Part shown: positions 6,500 to 6,934 of the stretch, in pieces | How the letters are laid out: the number at the start of each line of letters is the position of its first letter | How positions within the stretch are numbered: the first letter of the stretch is position 1 | Assembly (NCBI GenBank): GCA_013138555.1 | Contig: WTCN01000093.1 | Location: 1 to 6,934 of the forward strand | DNA length: 6,934 nt | Origin: Methyloprofundus sp. | GTDB lineage: Bacteria; Pseudomonadota; Gammaproteobacteria; Methylococcales; Methylomonadaceae | Reading direction: 5' to 3' | Notes under the pieces: model-generated | The model's database searches: none | Told to the model about the DNA's origin: nothing | The model's input: only the letters and a program-made list of their open reading frames with translations | Program-made: the position numbers and the translations under genes

Positions 6500-6535
6500 A
6501 CTAAACGCGCAATGATCTTGATGAAGCGCAATAAA

Positions 6536-6934
6536 TTAATCGGCTGGCAATGGTTTATGCTGTTGTCTGTATTTCAGTAAAACCACTCTTTGCATTTGCT
6601 GCACTTGCCTGAGTAACTCGGGCCGCTGGCCACGTACACCCATTTCGGCTTCGCGTAACACCGCTAGTGCCTCCTGATAACGCCCTAAAGCCTGCAAAGC
6701 ATCGGCATGCATAAGAAAGTACTGAAAAGCTCGGCCGTAATTGCTTATTGCTTTAAGTATTGTTTTTAAAGCCTCATCAGGCATGCCATTTATCATCTGG
6801 ATACTATAGAGTTGTTGCGCATATTTTCTTTTATATTTTGAGCTAATATAGTGACTGTTAAGAACAGCTTGTAACCAGTTTATCACATCAGTTGCATGTG
6901 GTAGGCAGTGCCTGTGTCTCGCTAAAACACAATT
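6536..6934 (-). CDS. TPR-containing protein, C-terminal fragment (N-terminus outside the window)
   Basis: The reading frame is open to the right edge, with no in-frame stop from 6538 to 6934, giving 132 visible residues. A GTG at 6886 could in principle start a 116-residue protein. However, the codons before it remain open and read ARHRHCLPHATD directly into VINWLQAVLN with no ribosome site, so a longer protein cut by the window is more likely. The visible part is helical, with TPR-like helix pairs: MPDEALKTILKAISNYG, then FLMHADALQALGRYQEALAV, where the LG.Y.EAL pattern is characteristic. The end is basic and glutamine-rich (QVQQMQRVVLLKYRQQH). TPR repeats bind other proteins and do not tell the function. 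Many membrane glycosyl-polymer proteins and PEP-CTERM-system proteins carry C-terminal TPRs, but no such assignment can be made from this fragment. It is separated from prsK by 361 nt of repeats. Confidence 0.7.
   Translation of the reverse strand, partial: NCVLARHRHCLPHATDVINWLQAVLNSHYISSKYKRKYAQQLYSIQMINGMPDEALKTILKAISNYGRAFQYFLMHADALQALGRYQEALAVLREAEMGVRGQRPELLRQVQQMQRVVLLKYRQQHKPLPAD

Noticed and set aside
6544..6560. TGGCAATGGTTTATGC on the plus strand as a sigma-54 site
   Set aside because: The GG to GC spacing is 11 rather than 10, it lies inside the coding end of the TPR gene, and no plus-strand gene follows.

Overview
All six genes in this window lie on the minus strand. In transcription order (high to low coordinate) they are: the C-terminal end of a TPR-containing protein, the sensor kinase prsK, the sigma-54-dependent response regulator prsR, a bifunctional mannose-1-phosphate guanylyltransferase / mannose-6-phosphate isomerase (manC/algA type), ccmA, and the first part of ccmB, which runs off the window. 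System I cytochrome c maturation together with the PrsK/PrsR pair of the XrtA/PEP-CTERM exopolysaccharide system points to a Gram-negative proteobacterium. The moderately AT-rich sequence and the abundant short palindromic intergenic repeats would fit an aquatic gammaproteobacterium such as a Methylococcales methanotroph. That assignment is an inference; no marker gene in the window proves it.

Layout: 1-838 is the start of a ccm operon (ccmA and ccmB overlap by 4 nt, ATGA). 955-2355 is manC. 2594-3958 is prsR and 4117-6174 is prsK. 6536-6934 is the end of a TPR protein that enters from beyond the right edge. The gaps of more than 100 bp (839-954, 2356-2593, 3959-4116, 6175-6535) have no convincing gene, and every one contains at least one palindromic or REP-like element.

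How the genes fit together: PrsK is a multi-pass membrane histidine kinase with a GAF domain, and PrsR is a complete NtrC-type regulator (receiver, AAA+ with GAFTGA, Fis-type helix-turn-helix). In genomes with exosortase XrtA this pair is thought to control PEP-CTERM protein and exopolysaccharide genes through sigma-54. ManC supplies GDP-mannose, a likely sugar donor for that polysaccharide. The ccm genes belong to a separate function, periplasmic c-type cytochrome assembly, and are probably a separate transcription unit.

The protein-coding genes belong to known families. The points most worth a second look are non-coding: a 30-nt interrupted dyad touching the Shine-Dalgarno of prsR, a nested 164-nt palindrome with the architecture of a REPIN or MITE upstream of prsK, and a repeat family in which one copy supplies the stop codon of prsK.
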